From assembly GCF_025215095.1 (NCBI RefSeq), contig NZ_JALHAP010000078.1:1-64000 (forward strand): a stretch of 64,000 nucleotides of DNA, read 5' to 3'. This stretch comes from Dryocola boscaweniae (lineage in GTDB: Bacteria > Pseudomonadota > Gammaproteobacteria > Enterobacterales > Enterobacteriaceae). The position numbers were made by a program, and so were the translations under genes. Position 1 is the first letter of the stretch; every line of letters starts with the position of its first letter. Below the pieces are notes generated by a model. It ran no database searches, was not told where the DNA came from, and saw only the letters and a list, made by a program, of their open reading frames with translations. Positions 7,541-16,917 of this stretch are shown piece by piece.

Positions 7541-7753
7541 ATGTTAGCCTTTGGTTGTATCTGCTATCAGGTTACAGATGATGAGGCTTTGCTTAATAGA
7601 AAATTTTACCTTGGCGGTAATTTTTCGCTTGTCTAAGATATCCGGTATACTTACACCGATATCAATCATTTATTAAGTGCTCTGGTTGGTATCAGTATCT
7701 GGATGCCATATTTTATCTTTTCCCGTAGAGCAAAACTAGTTTTCACTCGCTAG
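7541..7753 (+). pseudogene. Possible decayed small membrane protein (DUF2569-like)
   Basis: Within the 515-base AT-rich gap before the OMP gene one frame reads M(7541)LAFGCICYQVTDDEALL..., has one in-frame TAA, and then continues with INHLLSALVGISIWMPYFIF and SRRAKLVF up to a TAG at 7751. The end is reminiscent of the C-terminus of DUF2569 (YdgK-like) membrane proteins, which finish with a hydrophobic W-x-PYF helix and a basic VK.TF tail. Only this C-terminal resemblance supports the call. The rest of the gap (7331-7540 and 7754-7820) shows nothing I can assign apart from the leader of the next gene. Confidence 0.35.
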
Positions 7754-7835
7754 TCAGGAGTGGAGGTATTCAGTGCTATCCGGCGCTGAATATATTATGT
7801 AAAACGTTTAAGTTTATTTAACAAGGAGTGTATAA

Positions 7836-8396
7836 ATGAAGAAGTTTCCTCTGGCAATTTTACTTGCAACATCAATGGCAAGCGGTATGGTGCTTGCAGA
7901 TAACCATACGATATCGGCCGGTTATGCGCAAAGCAAAGTAGAGGGTTTTAAAAATATCCGTGGCATGAATTTGCAATACCGTTATGAATTCGGTTCTCCG
8001 CTGAGCGTGCTTGGATCTTTCTCTTATATGAAAGGTGATGAGCAGCAGAATTATTTTGCTTTCGGTAATTCAGTCAATAATAGCATCGATGCGAAATATT
8101 ATTCTCTGCTGGCGGGACCAGCTTATCGCATCAATGAGTATGTTTCGTTATATGCATTGGGCGGGGTGGCATATGCCAAAGCTACCGGCACAACAAAATG
8201 GGCAAACGTGACTAATGATTATGTAGGCTACGAAAGCATTTCTGAAAAATCTACATCTTTTGCTTACGGTTTTGGTGTGATATTAAATCCTGTGGCTAAT
8301 TTCTCCGTTAACGTCGGATATGAAGGTACCCAGGCCGATCTGGATGGTGGCCGTTCTATTAATGGCTTCAATGTTGGCGTTGGTTATCGCTTCTGA
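7836..8396 (+). CDS. Ail/Lom (OmpX-PagC family) outer membrane protein
   Basis: The 186-residue protein has a typical signal peptide (Lys-Lys start, cleavage after VLA at ~21) and ends in Phe (VGVGYRF), the outer-membrane beta-barrel signature. The pattern HTISAGYAQSKV near the mature N-terminus, NLQYRYEF, and the repeated Gly-aromatic strands fit the eight-stranded Ail/OmpX/PagC fold. Members of this family promote adhesion, serum resistance or survival in host cells; the specific role here is unknown. An AAGGAG lies about 7 bases before ATG. The gene stands alone and its GC content is lower than that of the core genes, suggesting acquisition. Confidence 0.85.
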   Translation: MKKFPLAILLATSMASGMVLADNHTISAGYAQSKVEGFKNIRGMNLQYRYEFGSPLSVLGSFSYMKGDEQQNYFAFGNSVNNSIDAKYYSLLAGPAYRINEYVSLYALGGVAYAKATGTTKWANVTNDYVGYESISEKSTSFAYGFGVILNPVANFSVNVGYEGTQADLDGGRSINGFNVGVGYRF

Positions 8397-8411
8397 TTAG
8401 CAAGTCAGATT

Positions 8412-8441
8412 CACTGCTCCGGTGCTGTCACCGGAGCAGTG
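8412..8441 (+). terminator. Hairpin after the Ail-like gene
   Basis: A 13-bp perfect stem (8412-8424 with 8429-8441) with a 4-base loop lies 16 bases after the stop. There is no T-run, so it may be a 3'-end stabiliser or a weak terminator. Confidence 0.55.
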
Positions 8442-8547
8442 GACGAAATAGCGTGAACATTCGAGATTATTTTGGTGAGTTGTCTCTTGTCCAGGTAAGG
8501 CAACCCCTTGCTTTACCAAACCGCAGCAGAGGCTGACCAAATTTTTC

Positions 8548-9087
8548 TTACCACATCAAATCATCAGGCACGATAAAGTCGGCATACGGATCGTCTTCGT
8601 CTTTCGCTTCCTGACTGAGCTCGCAGTTTAATACAATGCTACTCGCATCACGCTGGGCGATTTTATCGGCTACGCTTGCGGGTATAATTGCATATTCCCC
8701 ATCAACATTGTTATCCGTAACCAGACGAGCAATTGCCAGACGACCATTAATCAACTGGGATTGGGTAGTTTTATCCACATATATTTTTTTAATGAGATTA
8801 TTATCTGTGAAATTATAGCCAATGTCGCCCTTTGAAATAACGATCCTGTTCATTTCAATTAGCTGCTTTACCTGAGCTTTATATTCTTTAGATAAGGCGG
8901 CTTGCTTTTGTTGTTCACTTAATTCTTTATCACGTTCCATTTGCGCTTTTTTATTGGCTTCCACTGCTTCTCTTGCCTCACGAGCCTGAACGCGTGATTT
9001 TTTAGTTGTTTTTTGCACTTTAGCCAGTTTTTTACTGCTTACCAGGCCGGCTTTAAGCATCTGCTCTTGTAGTGTTAGTTTCGTCAT
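8548..9087 (-). CDS. yaiL: YaiL family protein (DUF2058)
   Basis: The 179-residue protein matches YaiL: start MTKLTLQEQMLKAGLVSSKK, a Lys/Arg/Glu-rich coiled-coil stretch (residues ~20-75), a globular YNFTDNNLIKKIYVD region and an acidic tail ending in PYADFIVPDDLMW. The basic coiled coil suggests nucleic-acid or ribosome association; the molecular role is not established. In E. coli K-12 yaiL is far from argW, so its position here marks a change in gene order at the edge of the variable block. Confidence 0.82.
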   Translation of the reverse strand: MTKLTLQEQMLKAGLVSSKKLAKVQKTTKKSRVQAREAREAVEANKKAQMERDKELSEQQKQAALSKEYKAQVKQLIEMNRIVISKGDIGYNFTDNNLIKKIYVDKTTQSQLINGRLAIARLVTDNNVDGEYAIIPASVADKIAQRDASSIVLNCELSQEAKDEDDPYADFIVPDDLMW

Positions 9088-9309
9088 GATCTTTTCTGAG
9101 GTCAGTTAAATAATTCACAGGATTATACCTTTAATATTCGAGCCTGTGCCAGGTTGCAGGTTCAGAACACGTATGGTTTTGATAAATTTGTACATTCCGT
9201 CTGAAAGCGGAAGTTAAAAGGCAATACATGATATTGAGGATATTCTCAGAAGAGTAGATTACGGACATGGCCTAAGCGCCGGGTATTGCGGGTTTTTTAG
9301 GAGGAAAAA

Positions 9310-9384
9310 TGGCGTCCCCTGCAGGAATCGAACCTACAACTAGCCCTTAGGAGGGGCTCGTTATATCCATTTAACTAAGGGGAC
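9310..9384 (-). tRNA. argW: tRNA-Arg (anticodon CCT)
   Basis: Read on the minus strand from 9384 the sequence folds into a standard cloverleaf: GTCCCCT acceptor stem, D-arm TTAAATGGATATAA, anticodon loop with CCT reading AGG, T-loop GGTTCGATTCC and encoded CCA at 9312-9310. It is nearly identical to E. coli argW and stands next to yfdC as in K-12. The 3' end of argW is a frequent integration site (for example for prophage CPS-53). Its 3' end points to the variable block at the left, but no integrase gene lies beside it here. Confidence 0.97.
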
Positions 9385-9471
9385 AAGCGGGCGTAGTATA
9401 CCCGCTTTTTGCGTCACGTTAAGGGGTTCACGGGCTGATTGCCTGAAACGTAACCAATTTGCCTTTGACGC

Positions 9472-10404
9472 TTACTCTTTTCCTTCCTCAACTTCCCGCT
9501 TGCGTTTCTCTTGTGCCTTTGCGTCAGCTTTTTTCTTATTGCTCATGTCGTTACGTATTTGTGCGTGGCTGATAAGCGCGAAGATAAAGGTGCCGCCGCA
9601 GATATTGCCCGCAAGCGTTGGCAGGGCGAACGGCCAGAAGAAATCGCTCCAGTGAATAGTGCCGTTAAAGACCAGATAGAGAATTTCGACGGAACCGACC
9701 ACGATATGGGTTAAATCGCCGAGTGCGACCAGCCAGGTCATGATAATAATGACCACGATTTTAGCCGAGCCTGCAGCCGGGAACATCCAGACCATAGTGG
9801 CGATGATCCAGCCGGAGATTATCGCGTTGGCAAACATTTCCCCCGGCGTGTTTTTCATAACTTCCATGCCAATTTTGACGAACGCATCCCGCGTTGGTTC
9901 ATCAAAGATAGGCATATATTCAAAGGCCCAGGCGGCAAGGCCGGTGCCAATCAGGTTGCCAAGCAACACCATTCCCCACAGCCTGATTAATAGCAGGAAG
10001 TTACTGCCGGTGGGCTTTTGCATTACGGGTAAAACGGCGGTGACGGTGTTCTCTGTGAACAACTGCTGGCGCGCCATAATGACGATGATAAACCCAAAGG
10101 TATAACCGAGGTTCTCCAGCAGGAAGCTTCCCGGCACGCCATCCAGGTTGACGTGAAACACGCCTTTTGCCAACAGCGAAGCGCCCATTGAAAGCCCCGC
10201 AGCAATTGCTGACCACAGCAGCGCCATAGCGTCGCGTTCAAGCTCCTTTTCCCCGTCCTGTCGAATATGTTCGTGGATAGCCATCGCTTTGGATGGCAGG
10301 TTTTCCTCATCGACATCAATATCCTTGCCGCTTGAGTTTTCCTCGCTTTCCACTTCCAGTTCGTCGTTGGATTCGCCGATTTTTTCTTCCTTTAATTTGT
10401 CCAT
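9472..10404 (-). CDS. yfdC: YfdC, formate/nitrite transporter family inner membrane protein
   Basis: The 310-residue protein has an acidic N-terminal extension (~60 residues, rich in Glu/Asp/Ser), six hydrophobic segments from residue ~65 to ~280 and a basic Lys/Arg tail. This fits the pentameric FNT channel family. The length equals E. coli YfdC (310). The substrate is not known. It is transcribed away from the ccm operon, with about 200 bases between them that serve both starts. Confidence 0.92.
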   Translation of the reverse strand: MDKLKEEKIGESNDELEVESEENSSGKDIDVDEENLPSKAMAIHEHIRQDGEKELERDAMALLWSAIAAGLSMGASLLAKGVFHVNLDGVPGSFLLENLGYTFGFIIVIMARQQLFTENTVTAVLPVMQKPTGSNFLLLIRLWGMVLLGNLIGTGLAAWAFEYMPIFDEPTRDAFVKIGMEVMKNTPGEMFANAIISGWIIATMVWMFPAAGSAKIVVIIIMTWLVALGDLTHIVVGSVEILYLVFNGTIHWSDFFWPFALPTLAGNICGGTFIFALISHAQIRNDMSNKKKADAKAQEKRKREVEEGKE

Positions 10405-10611
10405 TTTTCGAAGTACTCCGCACTTTTGCTGTTCTGTTAAGCGTAGCGGTTTTTATCTGCTTGTTGCGGCTTATGGGAGAATTCGCCCTAAGTTTGATCT
10501 GGCCTGGGTGGATTACCTCTTATTGAGTACCCCTTCGCGCCCTGCCTGACCTGGAGCGGCCTGGATGATGTGTTATCATTTTTGCCCCTGAGACAAGTAG
10601 CGATTATTTCC

Positions 10612-11220
10612 ATGCTTGATGCCATTAATTTGACCTGCATACGCGACGAGCGAACGCTGTTTAGCAATCTGTCTTTTTCCGTTTCGGCGGGAGAAATGGT
10701 TCAGGTGGCAGGACAAAACGGCGCGGGGAAAACGTCTTTATTACGTCTTCTCGCGGGGCTTTCTCAGGCCGAAGAGGGTGAGGTTCACTGGCAGGGCAAA
10801 ACGCTGCCGCGTAATCGCGATGTTTATCATCAGGATTTGCTGTGGCTCGGTCATCAGCCCGGCATCAAAACGGTGCTCACCGCCTTCGAAAACCTCAGTT
10901 TCTTTCATGGCGGTGGTGATGAGGCGCGGCTTTGGCAGGCGCTGACCGAGGCGGGTTTAGTCGGCTTTGAAGATGTGCCGGTCAATCAACTTTCCGCCGG
11001 ACAGCAGCGTCGTGTGGCGCTTGCGCGTTTATGGCTAAGCCACGCAAGGCTCTGGATTCTGGACGAACCGTTCACCGCGATTGATGCCGCAGGCGTAGAA
11101 AAAATCACGCGGCAAATGGTGCGGCATACCAACGAGGGCGGGATGGTTATCCTCACCACGCATCAGCCGCTGGCGCTTTCCTTCGTGCGGCAGATCGTTT
11201 TGCAGGAAGCCCAATCATGA
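10612..11220 (+). CDS. ccmA: Heme exporter ATP-binding subunit CcmA
   Basis: ATPase of the CcmABCD complex, which releases holo-CcmE after heme loading during cytochrome c maturation. Walker A (GQNGAGKTS) is near residue 33, the signature [14 protein letters not shown] near 130 and Walker B with LDEPFTAID near 153. I choose ATG 10612, giving MLDAINLTC, because family homology starts there; the frame is open upstream to 10570. Length is 202 aa against 207 in E. coli. It is the first gene of an eight-gene operon with overlapping or abutting cistrons; ccmB starts 4 bases before its stop. Confidence 0.94.
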   Translation: MLDAINLTCIRDERTLFSNLSFSVSAGEMVQVAGQNGAGKTSLLRLLAGLSQAEEGEVHWQGKTLPRNRDVYHQDLLWLGHQPGIKTVLTAFENLSFFHGGGDEARLWQALTEAGLVGFEDVPVNQLSAGQQRRVALARLWLSHARLWILDEPFTAIDAAGVEKITRQMVRHTNEGGMVILTTHQPLALSFVRQIVLQEAQS

Positions 11221-11876
11221 TGCGCAGAATTTTCTGGCAGGAGCTACGCGTGGTGTTCCGCAAGGGCGCGGAGTTTGCCAACCCGCTGTGGTTCTTTCTT
11301 ATCGTTATCACTCTTTTTCCTTTAGGCATTGGCCCGGAATCGCAGCTCATGGCGCGCATTGCGCCGGGCGTCATTTGGATTGCGGCATTGCTCGCATCTC
11401 TGCTGGCGATGGACAGGCTATTTCGGGAGGACTTTCAGGACGGTTCACTTGAACAACTGATGTTGCTGCCGATTCCTTTGCCTGTGGTGGTGCTGGCGAA
11501 AGTGACCGCTCACTGGGTGATAACAGGATTACCGTTACTGCTGCTCTCGCCGCTGGCGGCACTTTTGCTGGGGCTGGATTTTTATAGCTGGCAGGTGATG
11601 GCGCTGACGCTGCTGCTGGGTACGCCGACGCTGAGTTTTCTCGGCGCGCCAGGCGTCGGCTTAACTGTGGGATTAAGACGCGGCGGCGTCCTGCTTAGCC
11701 TGCTGGTGCTGCCGCTCACCATTCCACTGCTGATTTTTGCAACCGCTGCGATGGACGCCGCGTCGATGCATCTTCCGGTTGATGGCTACATGGCCATTCT
11801 CGGCGCGCTGCTGGCAGGGAGTGCTACGCTGAGCCCATTCGCTACGGCGGCGGCGCTGCGCGTTAGCGTTCAGTAA
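11217..11876 (+). CDS. ccmB: Heme exporter membrane subunit CcmB
   Basis: The 219-residue inner-membrane protein (E. coli 220) has about six hydrophobic helices. It is the permease-type partner of CcmA in the CcmABCD complex. It starts with ATGATG overlapping the ccmA stop, so translation is coupled. The sequence opens [26 protein letters not shown], cytoplasmic before the first helix. Confidence 0.94.
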   Translation: MMRRIFWQELRVVFRKGAEFANPLWFFLIVITLFPLGIGPESQLMARIAPGVIWIAALLASLLAMDRLFREDFQDGSLEQLMLLPIPLPVVVLAKVTAHWVITGLPLLLLSPLAALLLGLDFYSWQVMALTLLLGTPTLSFLGAPGVGLTVGLRRGGVLLSLLVLPLTIPLLIFATAAMDAASMHLPVDGYMAILGALLAGSATLSPFATAAALRVSVQ

Positions 11877-11904
11877 CTTATTTCTTTTTTGTGAGCAATT
11901 AACC

Positions 11905-12642
11905 ATGTGGAAAGCGTTACATCAGCTTGCTAAACCAGAACGGCTGTATCAGCTTTGCGGGCGATTTGTACCTTGGTTTGCCGCCGCGAGCGTCGTTTTA
12001 CTGATTGCCGGCTGCGTCTGGGGTTTTTTCTATGCGCCTGCCGATTATCAGCAGGGACAAAGTTATCGCATTATGTATTTGCATGTTCCGGCGGCCATCT
12101 GGTCGATGGGGATTTATGCCTCAATGGCGATTGCCGCGTTTATCGGCCTGGTGTGGCAGATAAAAATGTCTGACCTGGCCGTTGCGGCTATGGCGCCGAT
12201 CGGCGCGGTTTTCACTTTTATCGCACTGGTGACCGGTTCCGCATGGGGCAAACCAATGTGGGGAACCTGGTGGGTGTGGGATGCACGTCTAACCTCAGAA
12301 CTCGTTTTGCTGTTCCTTTATATCGGCGTGATTGCGCTGTATAACGCCTTCGACGATCGCCGCCTGGCCGGGCGTGCCGCGGGTATTCTGGTGCTGGTGG
12401 GCGTCGTGAACCTGCCGATAATTCATTTTTCTGTGGAATGGTGGAACACGCTGCATCAGGGATCGACCAGGATGCAGCAAAGCATCGATCCTTCCATGCG
12501 TACGCCGCTGCGCCTGACTATTTCTGGTTTCCTGCTGCTGTTTATTACGCTGACGCTGATGCGTTTGCGCAATCTTATTTTGCTACAGGAACGTCGCCGC
12601 CCCTGGGTGCTGGCGCTGGCACAAAAAGGAAGAAAAGCATGA
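11905..12642 (+). CDS. ccmC: Heme delivery protein CcmC
   Basis: CcmC attaches heme to the periplasmic chaperone CcmE. The 245-residue protein has six membrane helices and the tryptophan-rich WWD motif (KPMWGTWWVWDARLTSELV, residues ~115-133), with conserved His in the periplasmic loops (YLHVPAAIW; IIHFSVEWWNTLHQ). It lies 28 bases after ccmB with a weak ribosome site and overlaps ccmD at its stop. Confidence 0.95.
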   Translation: MWKALHQLAKPERLYQLCGRFVPWFAAASVVLLIAGCVWGFFYAPADYQQGQSYRIMYLHVPAAIWSMGIYASMAIAAFIGLVWQIKMSDLAVAAMAPIGAVFTFIALVTGSAWGKPMWGTWWVWDARLTSELVLLFLYIGVIALYNAFDDRRLAGRAAGILVLVGVVNLPIIHFSVEWWNTLHQGSTRMQQSIDPSMRTPLRLTISGFLLLFITLTLMRLRNLILLQERRRPWVLALAQKGRKA

Positions 12643-12848
12643 ACGGTGCATTTGCCAGTTGGGCCGATTTTTTTGCGATGGGCGGCTATGCGTTTTTCGT
12701 CTGGCTGGCCGTCGCTTTTACGGTTATTCCTCTGCTGGCGTTGTTGATACATACAAGGCTGCACAGGCGTGAAATTCTTAATGGCGTGGAACGCCAGCAG
12801 GCGCGCGAGCAGCGAATCCGCGCGCAAAAGCAAACAGAGGGAAGGTAA
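12639..12848 (+). CDS. ccmD: Small heme exporter protein CcmD
   Basis: This 69-residue protein with one transmembrane helix (residues ~18-40) and a basic coiled C-terminus is needed to release holo-CcmE from CcmABC. ATG 12639 overlaps the TGA of ccmC (ATGA). The sequence MNGAFASWADFFAMGGYAF is the usual CcmD start with the conserved tyrosine after Gly-Gly. Confidence 0.93.
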   Translation: MNGAFASWADFFAMGGYAFFVWLAVAFTVIPLLALLIHTRLHRREILNGVERQQAREQRIRAQKQTEGR

Positions 12849-13328
12849 GTGAATACTCGTCGTAAAAACCGTCTTTACCTGGCGGTCGCCGTGCTGGTGG
12901 GGTTAGGGCTCACTGTCACGCTGGTGCTGTATGCGCTACGCAGCAATATCGATCTCTTTTATACGCCAGGCGAAATCGTTTACGGCAAGGGCAAAAGCCA
13001 GCAACGGCCAGACATCGGGCAACGTTTGCGCGTGGGCGGCATGGTGATGCCGGGCAGCGTAAAACGCGATAAGCAAACGCTCAAAGTAACCTTCAAACTT
13101 TATGATGTTAACGGCGTGGTGGATGTCACATATGTTGGCATTCTGCCCGACCTGTTCCGCGAAGGGCAGGGCGTGGTGGCGCAGGGCGTGCTCGAGAAAG
13201 GCAATCTGATCGCGGCGAAAGAAGTGCTGGCGAAACATGATGAAAATTACACGCCGCCGGAGGTCAAAGAGGCGATGAATAAAAATCATCAGCGAGCGCC
13301 GCAGATTGATAAGGATAACGCTTCATGA
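12849..13328 (+). CDS. ccmE: Periplasmic heme chaperone CcmE
   Basis: CcmE carries heme covalently on a histidine and hands it to CcmF. This 159-residue protein has one N-terminal membrane anchor (residues ~8-29) and a periplasmic OB-like domain. The heme-binding His130 is in KHDENY, with Tyr134 at the ligand position. Start is GTG at 12849, directly abutting the ccmD stop. The length equals E. coli CcmE (159). Confidence 0.95.
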   Translation: MNTRRKNRLYLAVAVLVGLGLTVTLVLYALRSNIDLFYTPGEIVYGKGKSQQRPDIGQRLRVGGMVMPGSVKRDKQTLKVTFKLYDVNGVVDVTYVGILPDLFREGQGVVAQGVLEKGNLIAAKEVLAKHDENYTPPEVKEAMNKNHQRAPQIDKDNAS

Positions 13329-15277
13329 TGCCTGAAGTCGGCAGTTTTTTGCTGTGCCTGGCATTGAGCTGGTCATTGCTGCTGGGCGTTTATCCGCTTT
13401 GGGGCGTGCAGCGTAACGATGCGCGTTTGATGGCGGCGGCGCGGCCGCTTTGCTGGGCGCTGTTCCTGTCCGTTCTCGCCTCATTTTTAGTGCTGGTTTA
13501 CGCGTTTGTCGTTAACGATTTCACCGTGGCGTATGTCGCCAGCAACTCCAACACCGAACTACCGGTCTGGTACCGCGTGGCTGCGACCTGGGGGGCGCAC
13601 GAAGGTTCGTTGATGCTTTGGGTACTGCTGATGAGCGGCTGGACGTTCGCCGTAGCGCTGCTCAGCGGCGACATGCCAAAAGATGCCCTGGCGCGCGTGC
13701 TGTCCGTGATGGGCTTGATTAACTTCGGTTTTTTGCTGTTTATTATTTTCACTTCAAACCCGTTTATCCGCACGCTGCCGGATTTTCCCATCGAAGGGCG
13801 AGACTTAAATCCGCTGTTGCAGGACGTTGGGCTGATCTTCCATCCGCCGCTGCTTTATATGGGTTACGTCGGGTTCTCCGTCGCTTTTGCATTTTCGATT
13901 GCCGCGTTGATGGCGGGCAAGCTCGATACGGCCTGGGCTCGCTGGACTCGGCCATGGACGCTCGCCGCCTGGTCGTTTTTAACCATCGGCATTGTTCTGG
14001 GTTCCGGCTGGGCCTATTACGAACTGGGCTGGGGCGGCTGGTGGTTCTGGGACCCGGTTGAGAACGCATCGTTTATGCCGTGGCTTGCGGGCACCGCGCT
14101 GATTCATTCGCTTTCGGTTACCCAAAAGCGCGGCAGCTTTAAAGCCTGGACCGTGCTGCTGGCGATTACCGCCTTTTCGCTTTGCCTGCTGGGCACTTTC
14201 CTGGTGCGCTCCGGCGTGCTGGTTTCGGTGCACTCATTTGCTTCTGACCCGGCGCGCGGCATGTTTATCCTCGCTTTCCTTGTGATTGTTATCGGCGGTT
14301 CGCTGCTGCTGTATGCGGTGAAAGGCAGCAAAGTGCGCTCACGGGTAGGGAACGATTTGTGGTCGCGTGAATCCTTCCTGCTTGGCAATAACGTGTTGCT
14401 GATTGCCGCCATGCTGGTGGTGTTGTTGGGCACGCTGCTGCCGCTGGTGCATAAACAGCTTGGGCTTGGCAGCATTTCTATTGGCGAGCCGTTCTTCAAC
14501 ACCATGTTTACCGCGCTGATGGCACCGTTTGCTTTGTTGCTCGGTATCGGACCGCTGGTGCGCTGGCGTCGCGATACACCGCAGAAGTTGGCCAAACGTC
14601 TGGCGATTGCGCTGGTTGTCACCGTAGCCCTTTCACTGGCGCTGCCGTGGCTGATGCAAGATCGGGTGGAAGCGATGACGGTTGTGGGCCTGTTGATGGC
14701 CGTCTGGGTTTTTGTGCTGGCGCTGATGGAAGTTTACGAACGAGCGACTCACCGCCGGGGTTTGCTACAGGGTTTATGGAAACTGCCACGTAGCCACTGG
14801 GGCATGGTGTTCGGCCACCTGGGGCTTGCGGTGACAGTTGTCGGCATCGCGTTCAGCCAGAATTACAGCGTCGAACGTGACGTGCGCATGAAAGCCGGTG
14901 ACAGTATCGATATTCATCAGTACCACTTTGTGTTCCGCGACGTTCACGATCTGACGGGGCCGAACTATCGCGGCGGGGTGGGGATCATCGACGTGACGCG
15001 CAACGGCAAGCATGAAGCGACGCTTCATGCTGAAAAGCGCTTCTATAACAGCAATCGCTCGATGATGACCGAAGCGGCGATCGACGGCGGCTTTACCCGC
15101 GATTTATACGCCGCGCTGGGTGAAGAGCTGGATGACGGCAGTTGGGCGGTGCGGCTGTATTACAAACCCTTCGTTCGCTGGATATGGGCGGGGGGATTAC
15201 TCATGACGCTGGGCGGCGTCTTCTGCCTGTTCGACTCCCGCTCCCGTTCGCGTAAAAAAATGCCGGAGGCTGCATGA
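13325..15277 (+). CDS. ccmF: Heme lyase subunit CcmF
   Basis: CcmF transfers heme from CcmE to apocytochrome c together with CcmH. The 650-residue integral membrane protein has about 15 helices and the WWD domain ([22 protein letters not shown] near residues 228-250), plus a large periplasmic domain near the C-terminus. It overlaps ccmE by 4 bases and ccmG by 4 bases. Confidence 0.95.
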   Translation: MMPEVGSFLLCLALSWSLLLGVYPLWGVQRNDARLMAAARPLCWALFLSVLASFLVLVYAFVVNDFTVAYVASNSNTELPVWYRVAATWGAHEGSLMLWVLLMSGWTFAVALLSGDMPKDALARVLSVMGLINFGFLLFIIFTSNPFIRTLPDFPIEGRDLNPLLQDVGLIFHPPLLYMGYVGFSVAFAFSIAALMAGKLDTAWARWTRPWTLAAWSFLTIGIVLGSGWAYYELGWGGWWFWDPVENASFMPWLAGTALIHSLSVTQKRGSFKAWTVLLAITAFSLCLLGTFLVRSGVLVSVHSFASDPARGMFILAFLVIVIGGSLLLYAVKGSKVRSRVGNDLWSRESFLLGNNVLLIAAMLVVLLGTLLPLVHKQLGLGSISIGEPFFNTMFTALMAPFALLLGIGPLVRWRRDTPQKLAKRLAIALVVTVALSLALPWLMQDRVEAMTVVGLLMAVWVFVLALMEVYERATHRRGLLQGLWKLPRSHWGMVFGHLGLAVTVVGIAFSQNYSVERDVRMKAGDSIDIHQYHFVFRDVHDLTGPNYRGGVGIIDVTRNGKHEATLHAEKRFYNSNRSMMTEAAIDGGFTRDLYAALGEELDDGSWAVRLYYKPFVRWIWAGGLLMTLGGVFCLFDSRSRSRKKMPEAA

Positions 15278-15831
15278 AGCGCAAGGTGTTGTTTATCCCG
15301 CTGGTGCTGTTTTTGCTGCTGGCGGCGGCGCTGCTTTGGCAGCTTGCGCGTAATGCGCAGGGCGAAGATCCCACAAGCCTTGAATCGGCGCTGATAGGCA
15401 AACCGGTGCCGGTGTTCCGCCTCGAATCACTCGAAAATCCAGGTAAAACCTACGATCGGACGGTACTGACGGATGGCAAGCCGATTCTGCTTAACGTCTG
15501 GGCGACCTGGTGCCCAACCTGCCGTGCGGAACATCAGTTTCTTAATGGGCTGAAGGCGCAGGGGATTCGTATCGCCGGTATGAACTACAAAGACGATCGC
15601 CAGAAAGCCGTTAACTGGCTAAACGAGCTGGGCAATCCCTATACGCTGAGTTTGTTTGACGGCAACGGCATGCTGGGGCTGGATCTCGGCGTCTACGGCG
15701 CGCCAGAAACCTTTCTGATCGACGGCAAAGGGATCATCCGCTATCGCCATGCGGGCGATCTTAACGAAAGCGTCTGGCGACAAGAGCTCAAGCCGCTATG
15801 GGATAAATACAATAAGGAGGCGGGCGCATGA
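15274..15831 (+). CDS. ccmG: Thiol:disulfide oxidoreductase CcmG (DsbE)
   Basis: Membrane-anchored thioredoxin-fold protein that reduces the apocytochrome heme-site cysteines or CcmH. The anchor is at residues ~5-25. The active site WCPTC has Cys80 and Cys83, the same numbering as E. coli CcmG (185 aa in both). The cis-Pro loop is in YGAPETFLID. Gene overlaps on both sides show operon translation coupling. Confidence 0.95.
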   Translation: MKRKVLFIPLVLFLLLAAALLWQLARNAQGEDPTSLESALIGKPVPVFRLESLENPGKTYDRTVLTDGKPILLNVWATWCPTCRAEHQFLNGLKAQGIRIAGMNYKDDRQKAVNWLNELGNPYTLSLFDGNGMLGLDLGVYGAPETFLIDGKGIIRYRHAGDLNESVWRQELKPLWDKYNKEAGA

Positions 15832-16904
15832 AGCGCGGCTGGTTTTTAATCGCGGCACTGCTGTTTTCCTTTTATGCGTCTGCCGCCATCGACACCTGGA
15901 CATTTAAAGATGAAGCGCAGGAACAGCAGTTTCGTCAGTTAACCGAACAGCTTCGCTGTCCGAAATGCCAGAACAACAGTATCGCCGATTCCAATGCGAT
16001 GATCGCCTCAGACATGCGCCTGAAGGTGTATGAGCTGATGCAGCAGGGCAACAGCAAACAGCAAATCATAGATTATATGGTCGCGCGCTACGGCAACTTC
16101 GTGACTTATGAGCCGCCGGTTACCCCGTCGACGATTATTCTATGGATTCTGCCGGCGCTGTTTATTGTCGGCGGTATTGGCGTAATTGTGATTCGCAGCC
16201 GCAAACGGCGAGTCTACTTCGGTGAAGTAAACGAAGAGCTTACGCGACGCGAATCGACGCAAAAAACCAGCTATTGGGTTTTTGCACCGGGCGCTCTTAT
16301 GCTCATTACTGTGAGCGTTGGCGTTTATCTGAAAGTTTCCGGCATTAAGCAGGTGCGTGAATGGCAGCAGGTTACGCGGCAAACGCCTCAGCTATTAGAA
16401 CGAGTAATGGACCCGCACGCCGAGCCGCTAAATATGGAAGAAATGGCGCGTCTTGGGCTGGGCTTGCGCACCCGTTTGCAACAAGAGCCTGATAATATTG
16501 CGGGCTGGATGATGCTCGGACGAATTGGTATGGTGTTAAATAATGCAACAACCGCTACACAAGCCTTTGCACATGCATATAAACTGTCGCCCAATAACGA
16601 TGATGTAAAGCTGGGCTATGCTGAAGTATTGACTCGTTCTGAAGATCCGCAAGACACCCTTCTGGGTGGGCGTCTTTTGCGTGAGCTGCTGAAATCCGAT
16701 AGGACTAATGTACGCGCGCTTAGCCTGTTTGCCTTTAATGCTTTTGAGCAACAGCAGTATCGCGAGGCGATGAATGCCTGGCAGTTCATGTTGCAGGTAT
16801 TGCCGGCGAAAGACCAGCGTCGTGCCGTCGTTGAGCGGAGTATCGAACAGGCGAGGGCGCTGGCAGGTCAGGACATCATCAAACAGAGCGTAGATAAACA
16901 ATAA
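15828..16904 (+). CDS. ccmH: CcmH/CcmI fusion, cytochrome c maturation
   Basis: A signal peptide (residues 1-19) is followed by the CcmH domain with the redox pair LRCPKC (Cys44, Cys47). Membrane helices lie at ~105-122 and ~150-170, and a CcmI-like TPR region covers residues ~195-345, which binds the C-terminus of apocytochromes. The 358-aa fused architecture is that of E. coli CcmH (350 aa). It is the last gene of the ccm operon; mlaA begins 13 bases later and could be read from the same transcript. Confidence 0.94.
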   Translation: MKRGWFLIAALLFSFYASAAIDTWTFKDEAQEQQFRQLTEQLRCPKCQNNSIADSNAMIASDMRLKVYELMQQGNSKQQIIDYMVARYGNFVTYEPPVTPSTIILWILPALFIVGGIGVIVIRSRKRRVYFGEVNEELTRRESTQKTSYWVFAPGALMLITVSVGVYLKVSGIKQVREWQQVTRQTPQLLERVMDPHAEPLNMEEMARLGLGLRTRLQQEPDNIAGWMMLGRIGMVLNNATTATQAFAHAYKLSPNNDDVKLGYAEVLTRSEDPQDTLLGGRLLRELLKSDRTNVRALSLFAFNAFEQQQYREAMNAWQFMLQVLPAKDQRRAVVERSIEQARALAGQDIIKQSVDKQ

Positions 16905-16917
16905 CAGGGAGATGCAT

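Noticed and set aside
9310..9384. Possible att duplication of the argW 3' end marking a prophage
   Set aside because: I found no second copy of the tRNA 3' end and no integrase or phage gene within the window.
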